Source: Acorus gramineus
Lineage: Eukaryota; Streptophyta; Magnoliopsida; Acorales; Acoraceae
Reading direction: 5' to 3'
Assembly (NCBI GenBank): GCA_030737835.1
Contig: CM060857.1
Span: forward strand, 6,264,746 to 6,328,745
DNA length: 64,000 bases
Shown: one piece after another, positions 1 through 10,369 of the stretch
How positions within the stretch are numbered: the first letter of the stretch is position 1
Layout: every line of letters starts with the position of its first letter
Program-made: the position numbers and the translations under genes
The notes under the pieces: model-generated
Seen by the model: the letters and a program-made list of their open reading frames with translations, nothing else
Told to the model about the DNA's origin: nothing
Database searches by the model: none

Positions 1-145
1 CAGAAACATTTCTTTCTTAGTTACAGCTCTCTGATTTATGTTTCTGGGTAGATGAACATGGATTTCTCTTCAAGAACACTACATATCCACTTTGTTCTTA
101 TGAAACTTTGCCTTTCTGAACATAAATTTTGATATGCAATGCAGG

Positions 146-292
146 CTCAGCAACTTCTTAGGTACTTTAGAAACCAACGACACGGTAACCCCGGAAGGTC
201 TTGATTTCCGTCGATGCCTGCCTGATCCATCTCGGCATGCAATGTTTTTTGCGTATCTCTCCCACCGGACGGCATTTGAATTGTGTGTGTGA
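146..292 (+). CDS. Terminal exon of an upstream gene (partial, unidentified)
   Basis: A pyrimidine-rich stretch ending in GCAG at 141-144 is followed by an open frame of 48 codons closing at TGA 290-292 (start LSNFLGTLETND, end HRTAFELCV). It is followed by AT-rich sequence that looks like a 3' UTR. I infer the last coding exon of a gene whose body lies left of the window. A second frame (start AQQLLRYFRNQ) also runs open from 145 but stops at 202-204, so the phase is not certain. I do not recognise the protein family from either reading. Confidence 0.35.
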   Translation, partial: LSNFLGTLETNDTVTPEGLDFRRCLPDPSRHAMFFAYLSHRTAFELCV

Positions 293-1318
293 TTCCCATT
301 GTTGTTGAGTGTATAAGAGATGTGTTAGTTTTATTTGTATGATACAGAAGTAAACCAGAAAAAAGGAGAGTTTCTATTTTTGGAGCTTTCGTGTTGTAGC
401 TTCGCCTATTCTTTGTTACATAATTGCGAAGTGTAGTATATGTTTTTTTGTAATGATAATTATGTTAAAATTATGTCTCTTCCTCTGTTTATCATCAGGC
501 ATATTTTGAATAAATTATGTATTCAAGACTCTTGATTATTGTCTAAATCTTGGTTCACCCACATCAACATGTACATTTGTGTGTCTTGAATATTGTTATG
601 TTGCCATAGGTTGTTCCAAGTATGCTTGAAGATGATCATATCTTGAAAGTATGCTATCTAAAATAGAATGACAAAAAAATTATTCTCTTGATGATGGTAC
701 ATATTTTAGGCTACGGTCGAACGGCTACATTGGAAAGTGGTTCATTTGGATATTATATTACATAATTACAGCATCAGTAATGTAGAAATGCATTTTTATA
801 TGGGTATTGTTACACTCAGTTAGAAAGTACGAGTAGATCTCAAACTCCATGTCAGATTGTCGACGTTGATTTTTTTTTTAATGCCACGTCAGCTCTCTAA
901 AAAAGCAGTCGAAAATTTGCCCCTAAAAGTTCTGGTCCATTTTTTTGGATCCATAACTCTGTCATCCCTCCTTTTTGAATCCATTAAAAGCATTTCATTT
1001 ACTGTTTCAACTCCATGAAAAAGCACTAAATATTTCTCATTTGCAGTTATTGGACGAAAAACAGGTATACGCATTGTTTGCATAAGATTCAACATTTATT
1101 CCTCTGTTTCGATTGTTTTATTGTCGTTCGTGACAGCCTTTTCGTTAAAGGTTGTCTCGTTGTAAAATTTTAGAAGATGACAAATTCAAGTCTGTTTACC
1201 ACTGTTCAATCATAGACAACCTACTTTTTCGCTTTCTTTTTTTAATGCATATATACAAATAGTTATTACGTGTATACCTACTTAAATATCGCATGTAAAT
1301 GCAGTTGGTTGTTGTGGA
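293..1318. other. Intergenic, AT-rich, no gene seen
   Basis: AT-rich sequence that begins as the likely 3' UTR of the left-hand gene. No frame has plant-like protein content, and no clear terminal repeats were found. Confidence 0.5.
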
Positions 1319-2284
1319 TCAAATGGAGACGAATGATTCGGAACAAATTGGAGAGAGCGTTGATGTTGAACACCGAGCTGAAACCGCGATGAAGAAGCTG
1401 AAGACATTACACATTACGAAGCAAATGAAGAGTTGATGGCTGGGATAGAGTTTAATGGTATTGAATAAGCATTTTCTCGGTACAAGGCATTTGCTTTTCG
1501 CTGTGGTTTTGGTGTCATGAGAAGTGGAAGAAGATTCACTCCCGATAGTGACTTGAAGGCAGTTATTTTTGCAAGTTCGAAGGAGAAAAAACTGAGAAAG
1601 AAGAAGGACGAAACTACCATAATCACGAGTGTCTCTCAAGCCCACTATAAACCCACTTGCAAAACCAATTGCAAAGCTAGGATGCAAATCAGAACGTTCG
1701 GTGATGGAAAATGGGTATTAGATCTTCTTGTTCTTGAACACAATCATGAAGTGGACCCAAAACTCTCACGATTTCACAGATGTCATCGCGCACTGACCAC
1801 ACACGCCATGAAAAAATTGGCTATTAATGATGCTACCAGACTTTCTCCGTGCAAGACATTCGATGCACTAGCATACGAAGGGGGAGGTTACGACAATCTT
1901 CCATACATTGAACAAGACTGTCGGAATTATCTTTAAAAAGTGAGATGTCTGCAGCTCGGAGAGGGAGACGCTGAAGCGCTACTGCAGTATTTCAACAAGC
2001 AACAGAAGTTGAATGCATGTTTCTTTCATAGGATCGATTTGGATGAAGAGGGTAAGCTGAAAAATGTATCTTGGGCAGATGCACATTGTCAAGCCACGTA
2101 TCAGTATTTCAGAGATGTGTCATTTGACACAACATATCTAACTAACTGGTACGCAATGCCATTCACCCTTCGTAGGAGTGAACCATCATGGGCAATTAAT
2201 TTTGCTAGGTTGTGGATTGCTTGCTAATGAGACAATAGAAACCTATGTATGGTTATTCAAGTCTTGGTTAGCTTGTATGGGTAA
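1319..2284 (+). pseudogene. FAR1-related sequence (FRS) pseudogene, 5' part
   Basis: FRS proteins are transcription factors derived from Mutator-type transposases, with an N-terminal FAR1 zinc-binding domain followed by a MULE transposase domain. The FAR1 part reads from about 1433 (IEFNG, RYKAFAFRCGFGVMRSGRRF) through CKTNCKARMQ and the hallmark EHNHE near 1738-1752. It continues into CKTFDALAYEGGGYDNLPYI and then LQLGEGDAEALLQYF, NVSWADAH and [14 protein letters not shown] of the transposase domain. Stops interrupt it (TAA near 1467 and at 1934-1936), and a 1-nt frameshift near 2168 moves the match to [16 protein letters not shown]. It ends abruptly at an LTR inserted at 2285, and the remaining half is not visible on the far side. 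It is a decayed fragment and not a working gene. Confidence 0.8.
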
Positions 2285-4674
2285 TGTCACGCCCCAGGGC
2301 GGTCGTCCTTAAGACGTGACAATATATAAAGTATCAGCTATCAAGTACAAGAGGTCAACAATGACTCCAATAAATAACACACAAAGCTAGAAAAACAATG
2401 ATTACTCATAGTTCAACTAAAATACGGAAGCATAAAAATATCAATAAGTCTGTAAACAAAAAACATTATTACAGACTCGAATACACAATCACTTTCCTGT
2501 GAGAGCCAAGTCTAGACCAAATAAAATACATCATGTGCAACACACACGATTTATCAATACATAAAATGACTCTAGGACTGCTGACAGCCTCGCACTCGCC
2601 ACCCGCCGGACGGAATGCTCCACGCACATAAGACCACGCCACAGGGAAGCTCCAGCTTCATGCCCAACACCGCCCTTGTAAAAGAAACAGTACGCGAGAG
2701 GTGAACTACAAGCTCAATGAGTGGTTGAAAGCCAATTACCATTACAACAGTTTAATGTTAAGGCAATTTCCTTTTAAGGAAAACATGGGTGAAAGCCCAA
2801 TGGATAACAAGGTCACACGGTGGCGCGACCACCCTCACCCTCATCCTCACTCCCGGAGGGAGACTCTTGGGACTCTTGGGGAGAGACCATACCGTTGGTC
2901 GAAGAGACTCGGACTTACTGGTCTACACAACACTACTGGATCATCTACATCGAGATAAGTGCCCAACGATGTCTTTGAACATCGATACGTAACCGGACCC
3001 AACAACTATGGGAACGGACGAAAAACGAAAGGGTCACGTGGCGACGTGACTTCACTTCATCCTCACCCTCACCCCTAAGGGTGACACAGGACTGTTGGAA
3101 GAAAACCTTTTGTTCTACACCCTTCGTCATCCGGTAGCCCTCTCCCGAGTAGCCTCTACCTAGTATACTCCCATGATCGGTACATCTGCCGAACGCATCG
3201 GTAGTACCTACAGGTGGGAGCCCTCTGTCAGGACAGCTTTAACGTCGGGTAGCTTCAACGCGGATCCGAAGAAGGGGAGAACGATTCCACGCTCGCAATA
3301 TCATCCGGTAGCCCTCTCTCGCGTAGCCTCTACCTGTCGGCCTTCCACGATCGGTACATCAGCCAGATGTGTACCGCGATACGCATTGGTAGTACCTACA
3401 AGTGGTGACACCCAAACAGGACAGCTTCGACGCTGGGGTGTTTCGACGCACGACGATGTCGGGAGGAAGCACCCGACGTTCACAAAGCGAACCCTATGGG
3501 AAAGTCAACTACGCTCGATAATCACATATCGATGATATCGAATACTCTTGTACTCCCACATGGGTGCGTCGCTCGGACGCAAGGGGTTACCTCTGCCCTC
3601 ACGCAGAAATAAGTCCAAGACATATAACCCAACAGGCGGTTCATACACGTGCCTAGTACGGGTAGGCCTAACTTAATACCATAGCCACCGGTTTAACAAA
3701 ACCGATACAACAAATGAATTCTCCTGAATTCCATTCAAGTGCATCTCACAGATGCATGGTGGCGATTACATTGCTCGTGCTCTAACTAATGAGGTACTTC
3801 CCGATAGCGGGTCGTACCCACGCCTATTTCAGATAGGCCAAAATAGTTTTAACATGAGCGATAACATACGATTAATTATAGGGTACTCCCTAACATGAAT
3901 ATACATCATAAACAATAAATCATGCAACACACATACAATGCATGGCCTAACTACACATGCATATGAGGCACATTAATCATATGAGCACACAAGGTATAAC
4001 TTAAGCATGCATTGGATATCACCAACTTAAAAGGGAAGGGTTAAGCGCAATCTCGCGAACCAACCGGTGCATGCCGATAATCCCAAGTGGACCCGAGTCA
4101 AGTAGGAACCACATCTACTTACTCAGTTTACGCAAAGAGGGAGGGCGAGAGAGAGAGGAAAAGTCTCATCCTCTTCAGAAGCTGGTCATAGCTTTGCCTT
4201 AATAAGATGGGTGCAACAATTATACAACGTTCTCCAGTCTTATGGCCAGGGAATATTAAGTATGCTCCCGGTTATTAACCCAGGTTTAAACATACTAGAT
4301 AATACTAACATAGGGAGGTGGTACTATAAATAGGGACTACCTAAGGCATGCATATTCTATACATTCATATCAACACACATCACATATGCCCATACATGAA
4401 GGGCGCATGTGTTATATATGTGTCACTTTTATCCTTCTGGTAACCATTGGAACATTATGGCAGTTTTTTTTCAGCCTTTTCGTTTTTCGATCTGAACCGC
4501 TAAAATTTTGGACTTTTAGCTATCGTCCTGTGTTTGGGGACTCCGATTGAAAATCTAACTGCATATTATGTGTCCTGGTGCCATTCCAAGCCACTCCCGA
4601 AAATTTCATCGAATTTCGGTAACGTTTTAGAATTTTGCAGTTTCGAAGCGTATCCGGATTTTGACTGAGTGAAA

Positions 4675-4772
4675 AGTTATTTGGAGACTTGACTTGGTCA
4701 AAGTTGACCTTTGAATTGGTCAAAAGGTTTTGGATTTTAGTTTGGTTGGGTTGACTAGGGTCAAATCCCACC
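4675..4772 (+). promoter_or_regulatory. W-box (TTGAC) cluster in LTR U3
   Basis: Six TTGAC/GTCAA cores fall within about 90 bp (examples: TTGACTTGGTCAAAGTTGAC, then GGTTGACTAGGGTCAA). TTGAC[C/T] is the WRKY-factor binding core. Comparable clusters are present in the LTRs at 20810-20930, 26090-26205 and 52865-52980. Stress or immunity-linked transcription of the family is an inference from the sites. Confidence 0.5.
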
Positions 4773-5191
4773 TAAACCTAATCTAAACCTAGCCTAAACC
4801 AAATTAGGGCTAACCTAATTGGGTGTGAGAGTGTGTGGTGTGTGTGTGAGCATAATAAAATCCCACGACCAAATAAAGCTCCCCCACTATTCATCATCCC
4901 TTCCAACTCTCTCAAGCTCTCTCTCCCTCTCTTTATTTCCCCCATTTGACCTAGTAGAAGGGGTTGAATCAAGAAACCCTAAAAAGAGAAAAGATAGGTG
5001 AGGACCCGATCTATCTACCGGTGGTCTTGGATCTTCATTTCCCTTTGTTTTTCCTCCTCTAATGGACCCTCTTTACCTCTGTTTTCAGCCCCTCTTTGGC
5101 TGAGAAGAGGTCTTGGTGGTGGTGGCCTTGGAGGTGGTGTTTCGGTGCGCGAAGAGCACCCAATCTCTTTCCCTTCCTTTCCTCTCCTTGG

Positions 5192-6039
5192 GTGAGTCTT
5201 CTTTCCTTCCTTTCCTTGTTAGATGCATGTTTAGGAGGTGTTTTTGAGTGTTCATGGCTGTTGAGTGGTTGGAGGGGGTGGTTGAGGGCGGTTGGAGGTG
5301 TTAGGGTTAGCTCGGGTGCGTGCGGGCTCAGCGGCGCGCGCAGGCAGGCAGGCGCAGGCGGCAGGCAGGCAGGGCAGGCTGGCAGGCGCAGGGCAGGCTG
5401 GCAGGCGCAGGGCAGGCGCGCTGTCGGGCGAGCTGGCAGGGGACGCGCGCGTGCGCGCGGGAGTGCACGCGGGTGCTGTGCGCTGGGCGCAGTGCCGGGC
5501 GTGCGCGCGGGCACGCGTGCGGGTGCTGTGCGCTGGGCGCCGTGCGGGGGCGTGCGCGAGGAGCGCTGCGCAGGGGCGCAGTGCGAGCTGTGCGCGCGGA
5601 GTGGCGAGCGGAGTGTGTGCGGGTGCTGCGCAGGGGGCGCAGTGCGCGCAGGGTGAGCGGGGAGTGCGTGCGGGGCACTGCGCTGGGGCGCAGTGCGGGC
5701 AGGTGCGCGTGCGGGGCGCTGCGCTGGGGCGCAGTGTGCGCGGGTGCACCCGGGGCTGGCGTGCGGCGGGTCTGGGCGTGCGGACTGGGCTTGGCAGTGT
5801 GTCTGGGCATGCGGGCAGGGGGCTTGGCAGTGCGTCTGGGTGCGCGGGCTGGGGCGCGGCTGTGCGCCCGGGGCGGGTGGCCATGCGTATGGCTGCCCGG
5901 GGGTTCGGGAGTGAGTCGGGGTGCTCGGACTCGCGTGCGTACGGGCCGTATGTACGCTTGTCCGAGTGTTGGGTATTTTTAGTGTATTTTTGTATGTATT
6001 TGTGTATTTTACTCACCGTGTTAAATACCTGTCTTGCAG
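5192..6039 (+). other. Putative LTR leader intron (copy 1) with GC-rich core
   Basis: Donor CTCCTTG|GGTGAGTCTT-like at 5191-5197 and acceptor TGTCTTGCAG|ATCTTGAC ending 6039 bound 848 bp. The core (about 5290-5930) is extremely GC- and CpG-rich, built of degenerate GCGCTGGGGCGCAGTGCG units. A 36-nt block (6040-6075) follows and ends at another GTGAGT. A further acceptor-like TTCTCCAG lies at 6938-6945. The edges are conserved in four other LTR copies while the core is not. Splicing itself is inferred. Confidence 0.45.
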
Positions 6040-6777
6040 ATCTTGACGGACGGTCACGCGACGACCCGGGTATTGGTGAGTGGGACAATCCAACCCAGTA
6101 GGGAGGCGCTATATGCACTTGGGCGTATACCGTCCTCCCCTGGGGCACCATAGTTTAATATTAACTTGTATAATATGTAATCTATGCAAGCATGATTAAT
6201 ATGTAGTATGCATGCCACCCTAGACCTTGTATGTTAGGGACTTGCACCCTTAGGATATGTGTAAGAGCCATGCATCCTGACTCCATGTTTTCATGCTAGG
6301 AAAGCCTCGACCTATGCATGTGTCCTATTAGTTTAATTTATTAAATTAAATGCGAACTTATGGTATTTTAGCATGCCTTAGGGAATATTATAAGGGGCCT
6401 TGCGAGGTCAGCATTGAGACCCGGGCTAGGGTACTCCGTGTTCCTTGTTTGGTTGTCGGGATATCCTATATCGGGACCTCATGGTGCCCTCCAAGGTTTC
6501 TTTTTCCAGTTAAGGGAATACCGCGGATCCAAGTGGATCGTATACGTGTGGATAGGCTGTTTCTGTTCCCTTCGTTGGATCCGTATAGAGACTGCCCCAG
6601 CGTTAGACAGGCCTTCCTGACAGAGGGCTCCCATCAGTAGGCACCTCCTGATTTGGGACGGACTGTGTTGAATTGTGGGAGTAGACCAGGCGGCCTACGG
6701 AGTGGAGGAGAGACTATCGGTGGACCAAGGGTGATTAACAGCCTAGTCAGTCCCAATATCCTATGTCACCTATTGGA

Positions 6778-6801
6778 GGGTGAGGGTGAGGGTGTGGTGG
6801 G
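6778..6801 (+). repeat. GGGTGA repeat, possible G-quadruplex
   Basis: Four GGG runs are separated by TGA, TGA and TGTGGT, lying on the sense strand of the LTR. The same block recurs in every LTR of both subfamilies in this window, with 3-4 regular GGGTGA units. Confidence 0.5.
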
Positions 6802-8036
6802 TCGGCGATGTAGCGACCCACTGGATTGTGTAGTTCCTGCCACTTTGAGGCTTGAATAATTATTTGCGGTTGATATGAATTGTGATGCATGGGTTGTGCT
6901 ATTCACTGAGCGTGTGGCTCACCCCTCGCATATATTTTTCTCCAGTGCTATCTGAGTCGGATCTGGAGGAGGAGCTCCCCGAGGGATTTCATCAGTAGCG
7001 GAGCAGCGCCACATCCCGCGAGTGTTAGAGGCTATCAGCATCCCTTTTTGATTGTATGTATTGTATTTTGTGCTTGGGCACACGTTTGTATTATTTTTGG
7101 ATGTCATTGTATATATTGGCTCTCACAGGACAGTTGATTATGTATCGAGTCTGTAATATGTCTTTGAGTTACAGATTCAGTCTTTTAGCTTCCGCTATTT
7201 GTGTATATATCATGTCAGTCTCATTGTTGTCTGTGTTGTAATTGTTGATGTTGTTTAGGGTATATTATTGATCTCCTGTTTAGACTGCTGATATCATATA
7301 TACACTTGCCGCGACCCGGGGACGGCCGCCCTGGGGCGTGACAGCATGCCTACATAACAATTCACACATGAATATGATACATAGGCAAGTATATGGTTGA
7401 AAAGGGGGTTCTACCCAACATACGAGCTATACAAGCCTAGCATGCAAATATCTAGCATATTTAGGGTGCAAAGAAGCCCCATGGATGCACAATGCACGAC
7501 TGCGTGCATCGAGCACATCTCATAGGGTTGGATCGAACCACTCATCGATACCCGGATCGTCGTGCATCCCATCCGACGAGATTTGCAAGGTAAGGGCATC
7601 AGAATGGTGAGTATGACCACATTAAAACACTTAGAATTTAACTAGAAATGCCAAAGACTTAGACATGCACGCATACGGGCTCGCACGCATGCAAGCACGC
7701 ACGTACGCGCGCATGCTCACGGGCGCCCTGCCAGAACCCCGCGCGCACGCACCTGCGCCCGCCTGCACGCTCGTGGACAGACCCGCACGCGCGCCCAGAC
7801 ATTCTTAACCCCTCCCCAACCCTCCTCACATACCCTAACCCATTTGTCTATCATGCATGACCTCCCTAACACCCAAACATGCATAAAAACCCAATTAAAG
7901 AAGAGGTAAAACTCACCGAAAGAGAGGGGGAAGGGAAGGGGCAGATGTAGGGGCTCGCAATAACCTTAGGGTTCATTTGAATATGCGGCTCAAATGTTCG
8001 CGTTCCAAAAAGCCTAACATTTATTTTAATATAAAT

Positions 8037-8993
8037 AATTTAAAGACATCTAAGTCCCTACAAACATGGAAAAACCCATATAAGTCCCTACTAAAATTAG
8101 GACAGACGTACGAGTCCCTGAAAACTCAGAAAAATCCAATTATCATCCCTGAGTTAAATTTCCATCCAAACTTAACGGAATATTCCCAGAATATTCCATC
8201 ACATATAATTGTGTAGACATTGAAGTCCTTATAAACAGTCATAAAGACAAATTAGTCTCTGCAAAAGACAAAATTGCCCCTGAAAGACTTTTACATTAAA
8301 TTGTGTACACATTGCAGTCCCTATAAATAATCATAAAGACAAATTAGTCCTTGCAAAAGACAAAATTGCCCCTGAAAGATTTTTACATTTAATTGGATAG
8401 ACATTACAGTCCTTATAAATAATCGTAAAGACAAATTAGTACATGTAAAAGACAAAAATGCCCCTGAAGAATTTTTACATTTAATTGTGTAGAAATTACA
8501 GTCTTTTAGAGGGTATTTAATTTTTAAATTGCAATGTATGCACAATTAAATGTAAAAATCCTTCAAGGGTATTTTTGTCTTTTAGAGGGACCAATTTGTC
8601 TTTACGATTGTTTATAAGGACTGTAATGTCTATTCAATTACATGTAAAAGTCTTTCAAGGGCAATTTTATCTTTTGCGGAGACTAATTTATCTTTATGAT
8701 TATTTATAGGGACTATAATATATACACAATTTAATGTAAAAGTCTTTTAGGAGCAATTTTATCTTTTGCAGAGACTAATTTGTCTTTATGACTGTTTATA
8801 AGATCTTCAATGTCTACACAATTATATGTGATGGAATATTCTAGGAATATTCCGTTAAATTTGGATGAAAATTTAACTCAGGGATGATAATTGGGTTTTT
8901 CTGAGTTTTCAGGGACTCGTACGTCTGTCCCAATTTTAGTAGGGACTTATATGAGTTTTTCCATATTTGTAGGGACTTAAATATCTTTAACCC
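8037..8993. mobile_element. Foldback MITE (copy 1), about 0.96 kb
   Basis: This is a long imperfect inverted repeat. The left end TTTAAAGACATCTAAGTCCC returns inverted at the right end (GGGACTTAAATATCTTTAA). The arms are about 450 bp and include GGACAGACGTACGAGTCCCT and its complement near 8915. There is no coding capacity. A second copy lies at 45866-46732. The design (long arms, no ORF) fits a non-autonomous Mutator-like foldback element, but the target duplication of this copy is unclear. Confidence 0.75.
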
Positions 8994-9172
8994 TATGATT
9001 AATTATTCTTTCCCCTATTACCATTTTGGTTTCAAAGTAAATGAACATAGTGAGTTTTCCTATGATATGGTCATATAATTTTATAGTTGATATATGACTA
9101 GTATTTATATAAGATAATTATTTTCTATTATGTTAATGCAATCATAATATAAATAAAACTTTTTGATGTTTA

Positions 9173-9173
<1 letters not shown>

Positions 9174-9261
<88 letters not shown>
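9174..9261. repeat. Compound microsatellite (ACAT)n(AT)n(AG)n
   Basis: Consecutive runs of ACAT, then AT, then AG dinucleotides over about 88 bp. Confidence 0.95.
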
Positions 9262-9265
<4 letters not shown>

Positions 9266-9526
9266 GATCTTAGTGAATTAGTCGTTTTTTAAACTTGAAA
9301 TTTTATATTTTTCATGATATAGAAACAAAAATAGTTTTGATATTGTAAAAATAGGCATTATATTTAATGATAGGAAGTATAAAAATAAGAGTTCTAGGTT
9401 TTTTTTGCAATGTTTATCGGTGTTTAGGAACATATGTAACAAAAAAGAAAAAACAAAAAAAATGAACTAGAATGGTAAATATACAAAAATTTTTAAAATT
9501 TTAACGATCTAAAAATAAAGGGATTT
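9262..9526. other. AT-rich spacer
   Basis: No gene, terminal repeat or conserved motif recognised between the microsatellite and the next MITE. Confidence 0.5.
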
Positions 9527-10027
9527 TCAGCTTTAAATCCATGGAAACATGTCTATTTAAGGATTGATCCCTCACTTCTTCATATTTATTTTTAAGTCCT
9601 CTACTTCAACAACCCATTTCGTTTTTAATCCCTCTACCAAATGTCTATCCATATACATTTAGTTTGTGAAATAAGATTTTTATTTTTAAGTCCCTCTAGA
9701 TTATGTTATTTAGTGTTCAATCCATCACTTCTTCATATTTCATTTTAAGTCCCTAACTACAAACACCTTTTTTTTATTAGTCCCTGGACAAAATGTATTT
9801 GAAGTTGAGAACTTAAAATGAAATATGAAGAAGGGAACGACTGATCACTAAATAACGTAGTTACACGGTCTTTAAAATAAAAATCATATTTCACAAACTA
9901 ACTATATAAGAAGTGGAAGGACTAAAAACGAAATAGATAGTTTAAATTAGGGACTTAAAAGGAAATACGAAGAAGGGAGGAATCAATCTCGAAATAAATA
10001 TGTTTATAAGGACATAAATCTCAGCCC
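9527..10027. mobile_element. Second foldback MITE family, about 0.5 kb
   Basis: The left arm (from CAGCTTTAAATCCATGG, with GATTGATCCCTCACTTCTTC) is matched inverted by the right arm (GAAGAAGGGAGGAATCAATC ... GGACATAAATCTCAG). The internal TTTTAAGTCCCT and AGGGACTTAAAA also pair. There is no ORF. The ends are approximate. Confidence 0.6.
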
Positions 10028-10369
10028 AAAATTAAACCGATTATTGTAATGACATGAAAATAAATAACATGTTTTGGAGGATATTGACGAAAAAACCCCA
10101 TTTTTAAATGATAGATAAATATTGCACTATGATGATTGATGAGCTAGTTGAGAGTGGGTTTACTTTATGCTTTCATAAAGTTATTTTCTGTTTGGATGCC
10201 AAACTTCATTCAATTCGCAACATCAAGCGATGGCATATCCAACTCGTAATCCAACCGTTCGTACATCATCAGACGGCCCAAACCCCCGTAAGAATTCTGA
10301 CCGTTGAAAGAATCCAAAGATGCGTTGGGGACCACAGTTGGAATTCGAATTCAAAAACCTCACTCACTG
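10028..10369 (+). promoter_or_regulatory. Likely promoter region of the IPGA1/CHUP1-like gene
   Basis: A short AT-rich upstream region between a MITE and the first non-coding exon. No TATA element is convincing enough to place a start site. Confidence 0.3.

Larger units (their letters stand above)
4405..7348 (+). mobile_element. Solo LTR, Tekay subfamily 1 (4410-7343) with TSD GCATG
   Basis: The LTR runs from TGTTATATATGTGTCAC at 4410 to GGGGCGTGACA ending 7343 (2934 bp) and has the canonical TG...CA ends. Five bases GCATG repeat exactly on both sides (4405-4409, 7344-7348). No internal region is attached, so it is a solo LTR left by LTR-LTR recombination. It sits inside the minus-strand subfamily-2 LTR and so is younger than that host. 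Inside are a WRKY-box cluster, a GC-rich hypervariable domain flanked by splice-like sites, and a GGGTGA repeat. Confidence 0.92.
2285..7975 (-). mobile_element. Truncated Tekay-like LTR, subfamily 2 (split by a solo LTR)
   Basis: The block starts with TGTCACGCCCCAGGGCGG, the reverse complement of an LTR 3' end, and runs to 4409. It resumes at 7349 and ends near 7975 without reaching the expected opposite LTR terminus. It matches, inverted, the LTR at 59100-61477: the CTCACTCCCGGAGGGAGACT repeats, the fragment with TGTGAGAGCCAAG, and the segment around 7540-7590 matching 59217-59252. It therefore lies on the minus strand, is truncated at its 5' end, and interrupts the FRS pseudogene. The LTR intron signals seen elsewhere are damaged here: acceptor GCAA instead of GCAG near 7586, and donor ATGAGT instead of GTGAGT near 7541. 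Confidence 0.75.

Noticed and set aside
4998..5195. Conserved MRTRSI...WIFISL frame found in several LTRs
   Set aside because: It begins at a GTG, lies in the CT-rich leader, and the downstream exon-like block differs in length by one base in one copy (36 versus 37 nt), so a coding role is not supported.
5252..6151. Open frames of 220-300 codons on both strands of the GC-rich LTR core
   Set aside because: Low-complexity Ala/Arg/Pro or Gly/Cys text, overlapping in several frames, not kept between LTR copies. It reflects lack of stop codons in GC-rich repeats.
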